From Bacteroidota bacterium (GTDB lineage Bacteria > Bacteroidota > Bacteroidia > Chitinophagales > Chitinophagaceae), in assembly GCA_014190475.1 (NCBI GenBank), contig BJGL01000012.1:1-43550 (forward strand): 43,550 nt of DNA. Reading direction: 5' to 3'. This document shows positions 27,073 through 37,126 of this stretch, one piece after another. The translations under genes were made by a program, and so were the position numbers. Numbering within the stretch: position 1 is the first letter of the stretch; the number at the start of each line of letters is the position of its first letter. The notes under the pieces were generated by a model that was not told the origin of the DNA, did no database searches, and saw nothing but the letters and a program-made list of their open reading frames with translations.

Positions 27073-28671
27073 ATGAACCGAAAATCTTTTTTAACTGATA
27101 TTGGGCTAGTGGTGTCTGGATATACACTATTGCCTTCCGTAGTTTTTGCAAATGAAACTGTTTTTACACCTACTATTTCATCTGACTTCATTCGCGAAGC
27201 CACTATTAATCAATTACAAAAACTGCTTACCACTGGAAAAATCAGTTCCATTCAATTAACGAAGCTGTATTTAGATAGAATTGCAGCCTATAATAAAAAA
27301 GGACCTGCTTTGAATGCCGTCATTGAACTTAATCCCGATGCTTTGGCTATTGCCAAACAATGTGACGCAGAAAGAAAGCAAAAGAAAACGGTTGGACTTT
27401 TACATGGAATTCCTGTTCTTCTCAAAGACAATATTGATACAGGCGACAAAATGCATACAACGGCAGGTGCGCTTGCTTTACAAGACAATATTGCTACAAA
27501 AGATGCCTTTTTGGTTGCTAAACTTCGTGCAGCGGGTGCTGTGCTCTTAGGGAAGACTAATCTAAGTGAGTGGGCTAACTTTCGTTCTACACGTTCAGTG
27601 AGTGGTTGGAGTAGTCGGGGCGGACAAACTAAAAATCCATATTCTCTAGATCGTAATCCTTGTGGCTCCAGCTCAGGTTCAGGAGCTGCCGTGTCTGCTA
27701 ATTTTTGTGCTGTAGCCATTGGTACGGAAACCAATGGTTCGATTCACTGCCCTTCTTCAGTTAATGGCGTTGTGGGTATTAAACCTACTGTGGGATTAGT
27801 AAGCAGGTCAGGCATTATTCCCATTTCTAAAACACAGGATACTGCAGGTCCTATGACAAGAACTGTTCGCGATGCAGCTATTGTTTTAACCACTATTGCT
27901 GGTATTGATCCTACTGATCCTGCTTCAGCTGCTTCTCCTGGTGCATCAATTGATTATACTACCTATTTAAGTGCAGATTCACTCGCTGGTAAAAGAATTG
28001 GTATTGAAAAAAGTTTTTTAACAGGTGGTCATGAGTCTGTCCTTGCCTTATATAAACAAGCGATTTCCGTATTAAAGCAAAAAGGAGCAACCGTTGTAGA
28101 AGTAGAATTTTTATCTGCGTTTAATCGGCTGGGTATTCAAGCTACTAAAGTGCTACAGTATGAGTTTAAGGATGGGGTGAACGCTTATTTATCAAAAGCC
28201 AATAGTGCTATAAAAAAGCTTAGCGAAGTGATTCAATATAACAAAGACCATGCAGAAAAAGCGATGCCATACTTTCAACAAGAGATTTTAGAAGCATCTG
28301 AAGCAAAAGGGGCTTTGACTGAAAAAGATTATTTGGATGCTTTGGCTCGGTATGCAGATGCAAGAAAATTTTATACTGAATTTTTTTCTTCACAGCAATT
28401 AGATGCAGTTTGCGGTCCTTCCAATGGTGCAGCCTGGTGTACCGACCTTATCAATGGAGATCGGTTTTCCGGATATGGAATGTACGGTCCTGCTGCGGTT
28501 TGTGGTAATCCTTCTGTAAATGTTCCCATGGGATTTGTACATGGAATGCCGATTGGAATTGCATTTTTGGGAACTGCTTTTCAAGAAGGGCCACTTATTG
28601 GCATAGCCTATGCTTATGAGCAGGCCACCAAACACCGAAGAGAACCACAGTTTGCAGCTAACGTATCTTAG
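27073..28671 (+). CDS. Exported amidase (amidase-signature family)
   Basis: GIPVLLKDNIDTGDKMHTTAGALAL, GSSSGSGAAVSANFCAVAIGTETNGSIHCPSSVNGVVGIKPTVGLVSRSGIIPISKTQDTAGPMTRTV; N-terminal signal peptide. Confidence 0.95.
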   Translation: MNRKSFLTDIGLVVSGYTLLPSVVFANETVFTPTISSDFIREATINQLQKLLTTGKISSIQLTKLYLDRIAAYNKKGPALNAVIELNPDALAIAKQCDAERKQKKTVGLLHGIPVLLKDNIDTGDKMHTTAGALALQDNIATKDAFLVAKLRAAGAVLLGKTNLSEWANFRSTRSVSGWSSRGGQTKNPYSLDRNPCGSSSGSGAAVSANFCAVAIGTETNGSIHCPSSVNGVVGIKPTVGLVSRSGIIPISKTQDTAGPMTRTVRDAAIVLTTIAGIDPTDPASAASPGASIDYTTYLSADSLAGKRIGIEKSFLTGGHESVLALYKQAISVLKQKGATVVEVEFLSAFNRLGIQATKVLQYEFKDGVNAYLSKANSAIKKLSEVIQYNKDHAEKAMPYFQQEILEASEAKGALTEKDYLDALARYADARKFYTEFFSSQQLDAVCGPSNGAAWCTDLINGDRFSGYGMYGPAAVCGNPSVNVPMGFVHGMPIGIAFLGTAFQEGPLIGIAYAYEQATKHRREPQFAANVS

Positions 28672-28688
28672 GTGAGTACATTTGTAAT

Positions 28689-29201
28689 ATGAATCTTCAG
28701 CCTACACACCTTCACAGTGAGTTAGTTTCTTTACGACCACTAGCCTTTACTGATTTTGAATCTCTTTATCAGGTAGCTAGTGATCCATTGATCTGGGAAC
28801 AGCATCCTAATCCAGATCGCTATAAACACGAGGTGTTTCAAAATTATTTTAAAGGTGCATTGGAGTCGGGTGGGGCTTTTATTGTATTAGACGAACACCA
28901 TCAAGTAATTGGTTCCACCCGATTTTATGATTATAAGCCCGCCGATAGTGAAGTAAAAATTGGCTATACCTTTTTTGCACGTGCCTGTTGGGGAGGGTTA
29001 TATAATCGTACCACCAAATTGTTAATGCTTTCTTATGCGTTTGATTTTGTCAATCGCGTAATATTTCATGTGGGAGCAAATAATATCCGATCACAAAAAG
29101 CAATGGAAAAACTTGGCGCCACAAAGGTGGGTGAAGAGGAAGTTGCTTATTATGGAGAAGCTACGCGATTGAATTATGTATATGTTTTTTCAAGAAAATA
29201 G
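28689..29201 (+). CDS. GNAT family N-acetyltransferase (RimJ/RimL-like)
   Basis: LRPLAFTDFESLYQVASDPLIWEQHP...VIGSTRFYDY...NIRSQKAMEKLGATKVGEEE. Confidence 0.9.
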   Translation: MNLQPTHLHSELVSLRPLAFTDFESLYQVASDPLIWEQHPNPDRYKHEVFQNYFKGALESGGAFIVLDEHHQVIGSTRFYDYKPADSEVKIGYTFFARACWGGLYNRTTKLLMLSYAFDFVNRVIFHVGANNIRSQKAMEKLGATKVGEEEVAYYGEATRLNYVYVFSRK

Positions 29202-29227
29202 TTTTATTAATTCATCAGCAGACACTC

Positions 29228-29278
29228 TTAACAATTTGGTAAATATTAGTTTACTCTATTCTAACAATTTGGTAATCT
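29228..29278 (+). promoter_or_regulatory. Five in-phase half-sites (11-bp period) upstream of the PhoX-like gene; candidate Pho-box array
   Basis: TTAACAA (29228), GTAAATA (29239), TTTACTC (29250), CTAACAA (29261), GTAATCT (29272); contains a 14-bp direct repeat TAACAATTTGGTAA spaced 33 bp. Confidence 0.6.
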
Positions 29279-29317
29279 GTGTCATGGAGTTTTGCACTCA
29301 AACAAATCAAAACTGTC

Positions 29318-30742
29318 ATGAGATTTTATTCAAGTTTAGTACTATCACTATTAGTAGTGTTGGTGAGTTGCAAACGTGAAAAAGTAACTCCTATAGACAA
29401 AGCTGAGTTTAGAGATCGTTCAAATGCGGAAGCCTTTGTTACTATTGAGCCCGAATTTGCTTCTACTGTAAAAGCTTATACCTTAATCAGCAGCAGCGAT
29501 ACAATCAAAAGCACTCCAAGTTTTATCTACGGAGGTGCCCCCGACGGTCAAGGTTTTTTAAAAAACCCTGATGGTACTGGCTATATTATGGTAACTAATC
29601 ATGAAAACACGTGGGCAATTTCTCGCGTTTATCTTGATAAAAAACTGAACCCAGTTAAGGGTGAATACATTGTTAATACAGATGGTGGTATGTTCAGATT
29701 ATGCTCTGGATCTTTGGCAACTCCTGAGGAACATGGATTTCCGCAAGCATTATTCTTAAGTACTGGTGAAAGCAATGTCAACGCAATGACACATGCCATT
29801 GATCCTATTGCTCCTGCAAATCCATCTAATCAAAGTCGTGTTAAACCTGCACTTGGCAAGTTCAGCGGAGAGAATTCTGTGCCATTAACTAAGTTGGCTT
29901 ATCCAGGCAAAACAGTTATCATTCTTGGTGAAGACGCTGGTAACGGACAGGTTTATCTTTATGTCTCCAATACTCCGGGGGATTTAGAAAATGGTAAGTT
30001 TTATGCTCTACGTAGAACAAACTTGGATCAGATAGAAAAAAATATGACCAAGGGTAATACGTATCCTGTAGAATTTGTAGAAGTTCCTAATGCAAAAAAT
30101 TTGACCGGAGCCGAAATTGAAAATCTAAATACTTCACTCAAATCTATTCAATTTGCTCGTGTTGAAGATTTAGATTATAGAAAGGGAAGTGCAGTAAATA
30201 ATCGTGAGATTTACTTTGTAGCAACCGGAATGTCAGGTGCTCCTGATAAAACATATTGGGGGCGTATGTATCGTTTGAAACTTACAGAGTCTTCTCCACT
30301 CAACGGTACTTTGGAAGTGGTAGAAGATGGTGACTTAGAACCTGGTACTGGGATCATTAATCCAGATAATCTGTGTGTAACAAAAAATTTTGTATATATC
30401 CAAGAAGATGGTGATTCATTCTTCCCTGGCGCAACACATAACTCACTGATTTGGCAGTGGAATATTGCTACAGGCGTAAAGAAGAGAATGCTAGATATGA
30501 AAAATAAGACTGCCGGTGGAACAAAATTTAATCCAACCAACGATCAACGCTTTGGACTTTGGGAACATGGCGCAATGATTGATATATCTGAAACAATTGG
30601 TGAGTCAGATGTGTTTTTAATTAATATTCACGCGCATAGCTGGGTAGAGAACGATCGTTTCCTAAACCCCAGTAAGGCTACAGCTGTTCAAGCTTACAAA
30701 GCTGGTGGTCAGACGCTCATACTGAAGGGCGTACCTCGCTAA
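29318..30742 (+). CDS. PhoX/DUF839-like alkaline phosphatase-family lipoprotein
   Basis: Lipobox LLVVLVSCKRE; GTGYIMVTNHENTW, RVEDLDYRKGSAVNNREIYFVATGMSG...GRMYRLKL...GIINPDNLCVTKNFVYIQEDGDS resemble the PhoX core. Start refined to 29318. Confidence 0.75.
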   Translation: MRFYSSLVLSLLVVLVSCKREKVTPIDKAEFRDRSNAEAFVTIEPEFASTVKAYTLISSSDTIKSTPSFIYGGAPDGQGFLKNPDGTGYIMVTNHENTWAISRVYLDKKLNPVKGEYIVNTDGGMFRLCSGSLATPEEHGFPQALFLSTGESNVNAMTHAIDPIAPANPSNQSRVKPALGKFSGENSVPLTKLAYPGKTVIILGEDAGNGQVYLYVSNTPGDLENGKFYALRRTNLDQIEKNMTKGNTYPVEFVEVPNAKNLTGAEIENLNTSLKSIQFARVEDLDYRKGSAVNNREIYFVATGMSGAPDKTYWGRMYRLKLTESSPLNGTLEVVEDGDLEPGTGIINPDNLCVTKNFVYIQEDGDSFFPGATHNSLIWQWNIATGVKKRMLDMKNKTAGGTKFNPTNDQRFGLWEHGAMIDISETIGESDVFLINIHAHSWVENDRFLNPSKATAVQAYKAGGQTLILKGVPR

Positions 30743-30760
30743 AAATTTATTTACTATAGA

Positions 30761-30793
30761 ATCCCTCTTTCACTATTGAAAGAGGGATTTTTA
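30761..30793 (+). terminator. Intrinsic terminator after the PhoX-like gene
   Basis: ATCCCTCTTTCA-CTAT-TGAAAGAGGGAT perfect 12-bp stem followed by TTTTATTT. Confidence 0.92.
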
Positions 30794-30808
30794 TTTACAT
30801 AACTTTTT

Positions 30809-32602
30809 ATGAAGCAACTTATTGTTTTTTTACTGGCGGCAGGAATTATACTAGTTAACTGCACTGAGTATAGAAAGACTGGTGCTAATGCCGTTTTTAA
30901 ATGGGCTGATAATGAACTAGAGACACTTGAAACTGATTTACTGGCGCTAGATTCAAGTGTACTTAATAGAAAAAAGTTAACTACGCTGCAGCAAAAATTT
31001 TTTAAGTCACGGTTACAATATAAGCGGGTTGAATTATTAGTTGAATATTATTTTCAGGGGTTGACCAAACGAATCAATGGTCCAGCGCTACCAGATATAA
31101 AGGTAGAGGATGGACAAGTTTGGCCGCCTCATGGTTTTCAGGTTATTGAACAAGCATTGTATGATAATTATACACTAGAACGAAATAAATTTATTCATAA
31201 TGAGATACAGCTATTATTAACAGATTTACGTTTTATTCGTTCTACACTTTCAACTCAACCACTTTTGGAAAGGCATGCGCACGAGCTCATGCAGCATCAA
31301 TTGATACGAATTGTTACACAAGGGCAAACTGGATTTGATTCCCCACTGGCACTTCAGTCAATTCCAGAGTCGATAAGTTCATTAGAAGGTCTCTCTATTT
31401 TTTGTGAAAAATATTTTTCTAAAAAGTCCTTTGTTGATTCAGTGGAACAGTTAATTACAATTTCTTCAAAATATATACGTGAACATTCCAATTTTGATGA
31501 ATTTGATCGGCTATATTTTTTGCGCACTTATTTATTCCCTTTGAGTTCAACCTTGTTATCCAATTATAAAATTGATCATAGCGATACAGTATTAACAAAA
31601 CCATTTTTTGGAGGATTAGTACAGGTGGCAAAAGGTGAATTCAATCCAGATTTTTTTGTAAACTATGCAAGCGGTGTTTCTACTCCCGCAAAAAATAAAC
31701 TAGGCAAGCGTCTATTTTATGAAACACGTTTATCTAGTTCAAAGAAAATAAGTTGTAGTAATTGTCATAACCCTACACTTTATTTTACTGATGGAAAGAA
31801 TAAGGCCGCTAATTTTATACATGGTGGCTTACTGGAACGAAACTCTCCCACCCTTTTGTATGCTGGGTTACAAGCTGCTCAATTTTATGACATGCGTTCA
31901 ATTACGCTTGAAGATCAGATTAATGAGGTAATGAAAAATAAAAAGGAATTTGATTTATCGCCCATTTCTGTTGCCAAAATGTTAAATGAAGATTCTTCTT
32001 ACCGTCTTGAGTTTGAAAAGGCATTTCCGGGGTCAACTTCTTTTGGTTCCTATGAAATCAGAAATGCCATTGCCAGTTATGTTCGTACGTTGATCCCTTT
32101 TTCCTCTTCTTTTGATAATTATTTACAAGGAAGAAGCGAGGCGCTTTCTTCACACGCCAAGAGAGGCTTTAACTTATTTATGGGTAAGGCAAAATGTGGA
32201 ACTTGTCATTTTTTCCCAGTATTTAACGGCACCGTACCTCCTTGGTATACAAAAGCAGAATCAGAAATTATTGGGGTACCCAAAACGCCTATCTGGAAAA
32301 ATGCATCTGTAGACGATGACCAAGGTCGCTATGAAATAAATCAAATGGAAGAATTACGCTATTCCTTCAAGACGCCTACTGTTCGTAATGCAGCCTATAC
32401 TGCACCTTATATGCATAACGGAGTTTACAAAACCTTGGAAGAAGTAATTCGCTTTTATGAAGTCGGTGGGGGCGTAGGGATTGGGATCAATTTATCATAT
32501 CAAACATTACCTTTTGATAAACTTCAGCTATCCAAAGATGACAAGCTAGCTTTAATAGAGTTTATAAAGTCACTTTCGGATTTATCTGTTGCGCAACGCT
32601 GA
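30809..32602 (+). CDS. Di-heme cytochrome-c peroxidase (CcpA/MauG-like) with an N-terminal imelysin-like helical domain
   Basis: Two CxxCH motifs (CSNCH, CGTCH), TPTVRNAAYTAPYMHNGVYKTLEEVIRFYEVGGG; N-terminal GFQVIEQALYD resembles a divergent imelysin GxHxxE motif. Confidence 0.88.
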   Translation: MKQLIVFLLAAGIILVNCTEYRKTGANAVFKWADNELETLETDLLALDSSVLNRKKLTTLQQKFFKSRLQYKRVELLVEYYFQGLTKRINGPALPDIKVEDGQVWPPHGFQVIEQALYDNYTLERNKFIHNEIQLLLTDLRFIRSTLSTQPLLERHAHELMQHQLIRIVTQGQTGFDSPLALQSIPESISSLEGLSIFCEKYFSKKSFVDSVEQLITISSKYIREHSNFDEFDRLYFLRTYLFPLSSTLLSNYKIDHSDTVLTKPFFGGLVQVAKGEFNPDFFVNYASGVSTPAKNKLGKRLFYETRLSSSKKISCSNCHNPTLYFTDGKNKAANFIHGGLLERNSPTLLYAGLQAAQFYDMRSITLEDQINEVMKNKKEFDLSPISVAKMLNEDSSYRLEFEKAFPGSTSFGSYEIRNAIASYVRTLIPFSSSFDNYLQGRSEALSSHAKRGFNLFMGKAKCGTCHFFPVFNGTVPPWYTKAESEIIGVPKTPIWKNASVDDDQGRYEINQMEELRYSFKTPTVRNAAYTAPYMHNGVYKTLEEVIRFYEVGGGVGIGINLSYQTLPFDKLQLSKDDKLALIEFIKSLSDLSVAQR

Positions 32603-33595
32603 TACTTCCACACGTGTTGGTGTTTCTAGTCCCGCCACAATGCCTTTAGAACTCAGGGCAATTGCTTTAATAATCTGATTCATGTTTTTAAGGTCAAGTG
32701 TAGATACTTCATCACTGGCTTTATGATAGTTAGGCTCATTATCCATTTTTGAAGTGGAGATTGTGTGTGCAGGCACACCTAATCTAGCTAAAGTAGCATT
32801 ATCAGAACGATAAAATAGTTGTTGGGTGGGGTAGGGATCCGGATAAAAAGTAAAGTTTGTTCCGGTTAAGTTCTTTTGTAAAAGTTCTCCCATATTGGTT
32901 TTTTCAAAACCCGTAATAAATGCTGAATTCTTGCCCCACTTACTTTCGGTACCTATCATTTCAATATTAAACATAGCTATCACCTGTACTGGATCAAATT
33001 GTTTTGAAAAGTAGGTAGCTCCAAACCCACCCATTTCTTCTGCATTGAAGGCTGCAAAAATTATTGTTCTTTCATTGTTGTTTAGTTTCTTAAAGTATTT
33101 TGCTAGCATGATCATAGCAGTTACCCCAGCAGCATCGTCATTGGCTCCATTGTAGATGCTATCGTTGTCTTTTAGATTACGGCTGCTTATACCTAGATGA
33201 TCAAAGTGTCCTGAGAAAATTACATATTCGTTTGGTTTTGATTTTCCAGGGAGTATGCCCACTACATTAGAAAGGAGTACTTTTTCACCCTCTTGTGAAA
33301 GATCAAAACTATAGCTGGCGCGCTTGTTCGCATTGATTTTTTTCACCATCTGGAATGTTTGTAAATAACTGTCCTGGTTATTCCATTTTTTCAAACCAAT
33401 TCTTTGAAACTCATCAGCAATAAAGGCAGCTGCTTTTTCATTGCCAGTGGTAAAAGCTCTCCGGCCTTCCATATTATCAGCAGCCAAAGCAGTTTCTATT
33501 CGGGTTGTTTCTTTTAAGCTGATTGCTTTTAGTCCTTTTTGAGAAAAAGTAGTTGCACTATAGAACAGAAACGATAGTAGTAGAAAAATTTTCAT
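32582..33595 (-). CDS. M28 family metallopeptidase
   Basis: VIFSGHFDHLGISS...IYNGANDDAAGVTAMIMLAKYF...TIIFAAFNAEEMGGFGATYF. Confidence 0.92.
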   Translation of the reverse strand: MKIFLLLSFLFYSATTFSQKGLKAISLKETTRIETALAADNMEGRRAFTTGNEKAAAFIADEFQRIGLKKWNNQDSYLQTFQMVKKINANKRASYSFDLSQEGEKVLLSNVVGILPGKSKPNEYVIFSGHFDHLGISSRNLKDNDSIYNGANDDAAGVTAMIMLAKYFKKLNNNERTIIFAAFNAEEMGGFGATYFSKQFDPVQVIAMFNIEMIGTESKWGKNSAFITGFEKTNMGELLQKNLTGTNFTFYPDPYPTQQLFYRSDNATLARLGVPAHTISTSKMDNEPNYHKASDEVSTLDLKNMNQIIKAIALSSKGIVAGLETPTRVEVSALRNR

Positions 33596-33621
33596 TGCTT
33601 TTTGAAATTAATAGAGAGATT

Positions 33622-35517
33622 TCAGAATCTTTTTGGAGCTATTGGAATTTTTATCACCGAAGGATACAATTTTGAGTGATGAATGGTGTTTTGTACAGTT
33701 ACTGCTTTTGATTCATTATAGTTAGGTCCTCCAGTGTTTAAGTTGCGCTCAAAGCGTGGGAAATTGCTACTCGAGATCTCAATACGAATCCGGTGTCCGG
33801 GTGCAAAATAGTTACTGGTTACCATTGGGCTCATATTCACTTTGTACACCTTTCCTTTTTCTAGCCATACTTCTTTATCATATCCTTCCCGGTAACGCAG
33901 ACGTTGAATAGTCTCATCAAGGTTATAGGCTTTGCCATCTGGATGAACATCAATTAGCTTTAATGTAATATCAGTATCTGCACCAGTAGATGAAACATAA
34001 AGGGTTGATTCAATAAATCCCGTGACTTCAATTCCTTCAGTTAATGGTTCAGACGTGTAGACCAATACGTCTTCACGTAATTCTACTTGCGACTGATCAT
34101 AAGATCCCCCTTGTATAGCGTTACCTGTGCAGCAAACATTTCCTCCAACCGAGGGAACTGGATTCATAGGGTCATAAGTGAATGTATCGGGGGCTTCTTT
34201 CATGGGTGATTTAGTTGGTGCGGTAGTTGTAAGCGCACCGTCGCCATTTCTTGTATTCGCATGTCCGCCACTCACTAGCCACATATTTTGTATGCGTGTT
34301 CCAGGAACAGGAAAGCTATCAGCAGTTTGCCATTTGTTCGCCCCCATGGTATAATAACGAACGCGTGGGTTTTGTTGCTTGAAATTGTTCGTCTCACCTT
34401 TTAAATGTAGATCGAACCAAGACCAAGTAAGATCATTATAATTTAATCGCGCATCCCCCACACTCAAGTCTCCAACCTTCGTGTCCTCAGTGGCACGCTT
34501 AAAGGAACAGTGTAAAACAGGTGCGATAACCAAGTATTGATTATCTGCAATCTTTCTGTCTTTGGCTGTATTGCGAACATGATTAAACAATTCAATATTA
34601 GGACCTGACGAAACATCAAACCAAGACACGAACCAGTAGCCCGGAACTTCAATCGGCATCGTTTCATGCCATAGTCCTCCAGTGTACCAAGCGGGGTCAT
34701 TGGGTTTGCGCGTGATCATTTTATCATATACACCTACTTGGCCGTCTACATTCTTTATGATATCGCTAACCGGTAAGTGATTAAATGCTTTTGCCCAATC
34801 AACACGAGGCATTTCTGTAGCCATATCATAAAAACGAGAAATGCGAACCAGGTCTTGTTGTGTGATATCCTTCGAAAATGTAGGTCTGAACTTGTCATTC
34901 TGTGTGCCATATAGCCAAGAGGTGAACAACATTTGTTGCGCACCGCCCCGGTACCAGTTGCCTTGCTCTTGAAAACGACCCACTTTACCAACTCCTGCAC
35001 CATATCCTTGTGCTACAATAGCACCGAGTGCTGGATGCTTACGTGCAGCTACCGCCATTTGCCACTCTGCTGTGGATGAACAACCAATCAATCCAATTTT
35101 CCCATTTGACCAGGATTGCGCTGCAAACCAAGTAAAGGCATCATCTCCATCTGTTACCGGCGTACCTAATATATCCCATTCACCTTCTGAAAAAAATCGA
35201 CCTCGTTCGTTTTGTACCGCAAAGGCATAACCACGGCTTACGGCTTCGTAGGCTTCCTCAAAACTGCGAGCAGTCATTTTACCATCTACCCAACTATTGA
35301 AATTATAAGGGGTTTTTGAAAGTATCAGTGGATGTTTGCCACCACCCTTAGGTCTGTAAATGTCAGTAGCAAGCCTTACCCCATCACGCATGGGGATCAT
35401 CACTTTCTGTTCTATCACAGCTATTTCGGCTAGCTTATAATAAATAGGGAGTGTGTCTTGGGCTTGAGAAATAAGGCCAAGCAATAATAGCAAGGGCAGG
35501 AGGATGCGACGTTTCAT
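33622..35517 (-). CDS. CocE/NonD family (X-Pro dipeptidyl-peptidase S15-like) hydrolase
   Basis: [34 protein letters not shown]...[20 protein letters not shown]-terminal jelly-roll region. Confidence 0.93.
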   Translation of the reverse strand: MKRRILLPLLLLLGLISQAQDTLPIYYKLAEIAVIEQKVMIPMRDGVRLATDIYRPKGGGKHPLILSKTPYNFNSWVDGKMTARSFEEAYEAVSRGYAFAVQNERGRFFSEGEWDILGTPVTDGDDAFTWFAAQSWSNGKIGLIGCSSTAEWQMAVAARKHPALGAIVAQGYGAGVGKVGRFQEQGNWYRGGAQQMLFTSWLYGTQNDKFRPTFSKDITQQDLVRISRFYDMATEMPRVDWAKAFNHLPVSDIIKNVDGQVGVYDKMITRKPNDPAWYTGGLWHETMPIEVPGYWFVSWFDVSSGPNIELFNHVRNTAKDRKIADNQYLVIAPVLHCSFKRATEDTKVGDLSVGDARLNYNDLTWSWFDLHLKGETNNFKQQNPRVRYYTMGANKWQTADSFPVPGTRIQNMWLVSGGHANTRNGDGALTTTAPTKSPMKEAPDTFTYDPMNPVPSVGGNVCCTGNAIQGGSYDQSQVELREDVLVYTSEPLTEGIEVTGFIESTLYVSSTGADTDITLKLIDVHPDGKAYNLDETIQRLRYREGYDKEVWLEKGKVYKVNMSPMVTSNYFAPGHRIRIEISSSNFPRFERNLNTGGPNYNESKAVTVQNTIHHSKLYPSVIKIPIAPKRF

Positions 35518-35618
35518 TTATTCTATTTAAGATTATTAAGTTAATGAACTAAATCAAAGGAAACGTATTCTTAGTTACTTTTTCAATCGACTTCTCTTTT
35601 GCTAACTCATCAATAATT

Positions 35619-37028
35619 TTATGCCTCTAATTGTTCAATCGTTCTTTTTGCAGCTTCTAGTCTGGCTCGTTTATTATTTTCAATGAGCTTATTAACAGCC
35701 CAATGTTCAAGCTTGTGATGGAATGGAATAATTATTGCGGCAATACCTACCAGACTAATCAACATCAATAGTGGCGAATGATGAGTAATTTTTTCTAAAA
35801 AGGGGTGAATTAATAAATTAATAAATTCAAATACAATTAATAAAGACACTACACTTAAAAACTTTATGACGTTGGTATTTGTGATGTGTCTTCTGCTAAA
35901 TAAAATGAATATCATAAAAAAGGAGATGATGCCCAGCGCAATGAATGTGTATTCTAAATTTTGTTTGCGTTCGTCCTCTTCTTTTTCTTCCTCCATTTTT
36001 AATTCAGCAATTCTTGCTTCTTCCTCTACAGCCATTAATTGCGCTTGCTGAAGCGTTCTAACATTAAACAGACTATCAGTGGCTGCTCTGTAAATTTCTG
36101 AATATTTAAAGGCGCTATCAATATTGGTATCTCGATAAATGTTCAAAAGCAATTTAGCAGGATCTACATTCAAGGTATAAAAAGCAGTATTCGTAACACT
36201 GGTGATTGCTTTTGTTGCATAGAGTTTAGCAGAGTCTTTTTGGTTGGCGTTATAATAGAACTGTGCTATAGCATTATAGGCAGTGCTGGCAAATTTTGGT
36301 GAGCCAATTCTTTTGGCTTCTTCTAGTGCTAAGTTCCAATAGTTTAATGCAAGACTGGTATTTTTCATCGCGGCATGAATACTACCAAATTGTAAATAGG
36401 TTGAAGTAAGCCAGTAAGTAATACCCGATTTAACAGCTAGTTCATACGCCTTTTGGGTATAAATGAGAGCCGAATCTATTTTGCCCATGGCTAAATAGAT
36501 AGTACCCATATCATTCACAGCACATACGTAAATAATATCAGTATCATATTTTGTTCCCGCTTCAATTGCATCTTTATTGTAAGCAACAGCTTTTTCAAAA
36601 TCACCCATCGTTAAATAGGTTAGTGCAAGCATTGCCTTAGCAAAGGTTTTTAGGCGATCATTTTTTGATTCTTCAGCCGCTTGATTAGCTTTAATACCAA
36701 ACTCTAGGCTCTTTATTTTATTTCCAAAGGCGATATAGTCGTAGCAAAGACAACAATAGCCTAATACTTGACATACTAAGTCGTTATTTTTTTGACCTAG
36801 TCGGAGTATAATTTCTGAATTGTGCATATCCTCTACCGGATTAGTTTCAGAAATCGTTAATGCACTCATTGCCAAGTAATACCGAGCACTATCGTTTTTC
36901 TCGGCTGTTATCTTGGGTAAAAGTGAATCAATATTTGGGGGCTTTTGTGAAAAATCAACTTTGGCACTTTGTGCCATTGCCAACGAAAAAACACTCAAAA
37001 AAATGAGTGAAAAAATGGCTTTTTTCAT
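35619..37028 (-). CDS. TPR-containing, membrane-anchored protein of unknown function
   Basis: Signal peptide, repeated TPR-like helices (YLTMGDFEKAVAYNKDAIEAG; YLAMGKIDSALIYTQKAYELA), coiled coil, several TM helices. Confidence 0.75.
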   Translation of the reverse strand: MKKAIFSLIFLSVFSLAMAQSAKVDFSQKPPNIDSLLPKITAEKNDSARYYLAMSALTISETNPVEDMHNSEIILRLGQKNNDLVCQVLGYCCLCYDYIAFGNKIKSLEFGIKANQAAEESKNDRLKTFAKAMLALTYLTMGDFEKAVAYNKDAIEAGTKYDTDIIYVCAVNDMGTIYLAMGKIDSALIYTQKAYELAVKSGITYWLTSTYLQFGSIHAAMKNTSLALNYWNLALEEAKRIGSPKFASTAYNAIAQFYYNANQKDSAKLYATKAITSVTNTAFYTLNVDPAKLLLNIYRDTNIDSAFKYSEIYRAATDSLFNVRTLQQAQLMAVEEEARIAELKMEEEKEEDERKQNLEYTFIALGIISFFMIFILFSRRHITNTNVIKFLSVVSLLIVFEFINLLIHPFLEKITHHSPLLMLISLVGIAAIIIPFHHKLEHWAVNKLIENNKRARLEAAKRTIEQLEA

Positions 37029-37126
37029 CTTAAAAAATTTGATTGAATGTAAACTTATTTTTTCTTTTATTTACTGAAATTTATTAACCTTTATAGGGTT
37101 ATATATTAAATGAAAAAATCTATAAA

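Noticed and set aside
29176-29379. 67-aa ORF spanning the PhoX-like promoter
   Set aside because: Overlaps the GNAT 3' end, the phased repeats and the PhoX-like start; no domain, likely non-coding.
35619-37028. TPR protein as a histidine kinase or LytTR regulator for the island
   Set aside because: The ORF stops after a short coiled coil following the TM region; no kinase, HATPase or DNA-binding motif is present.
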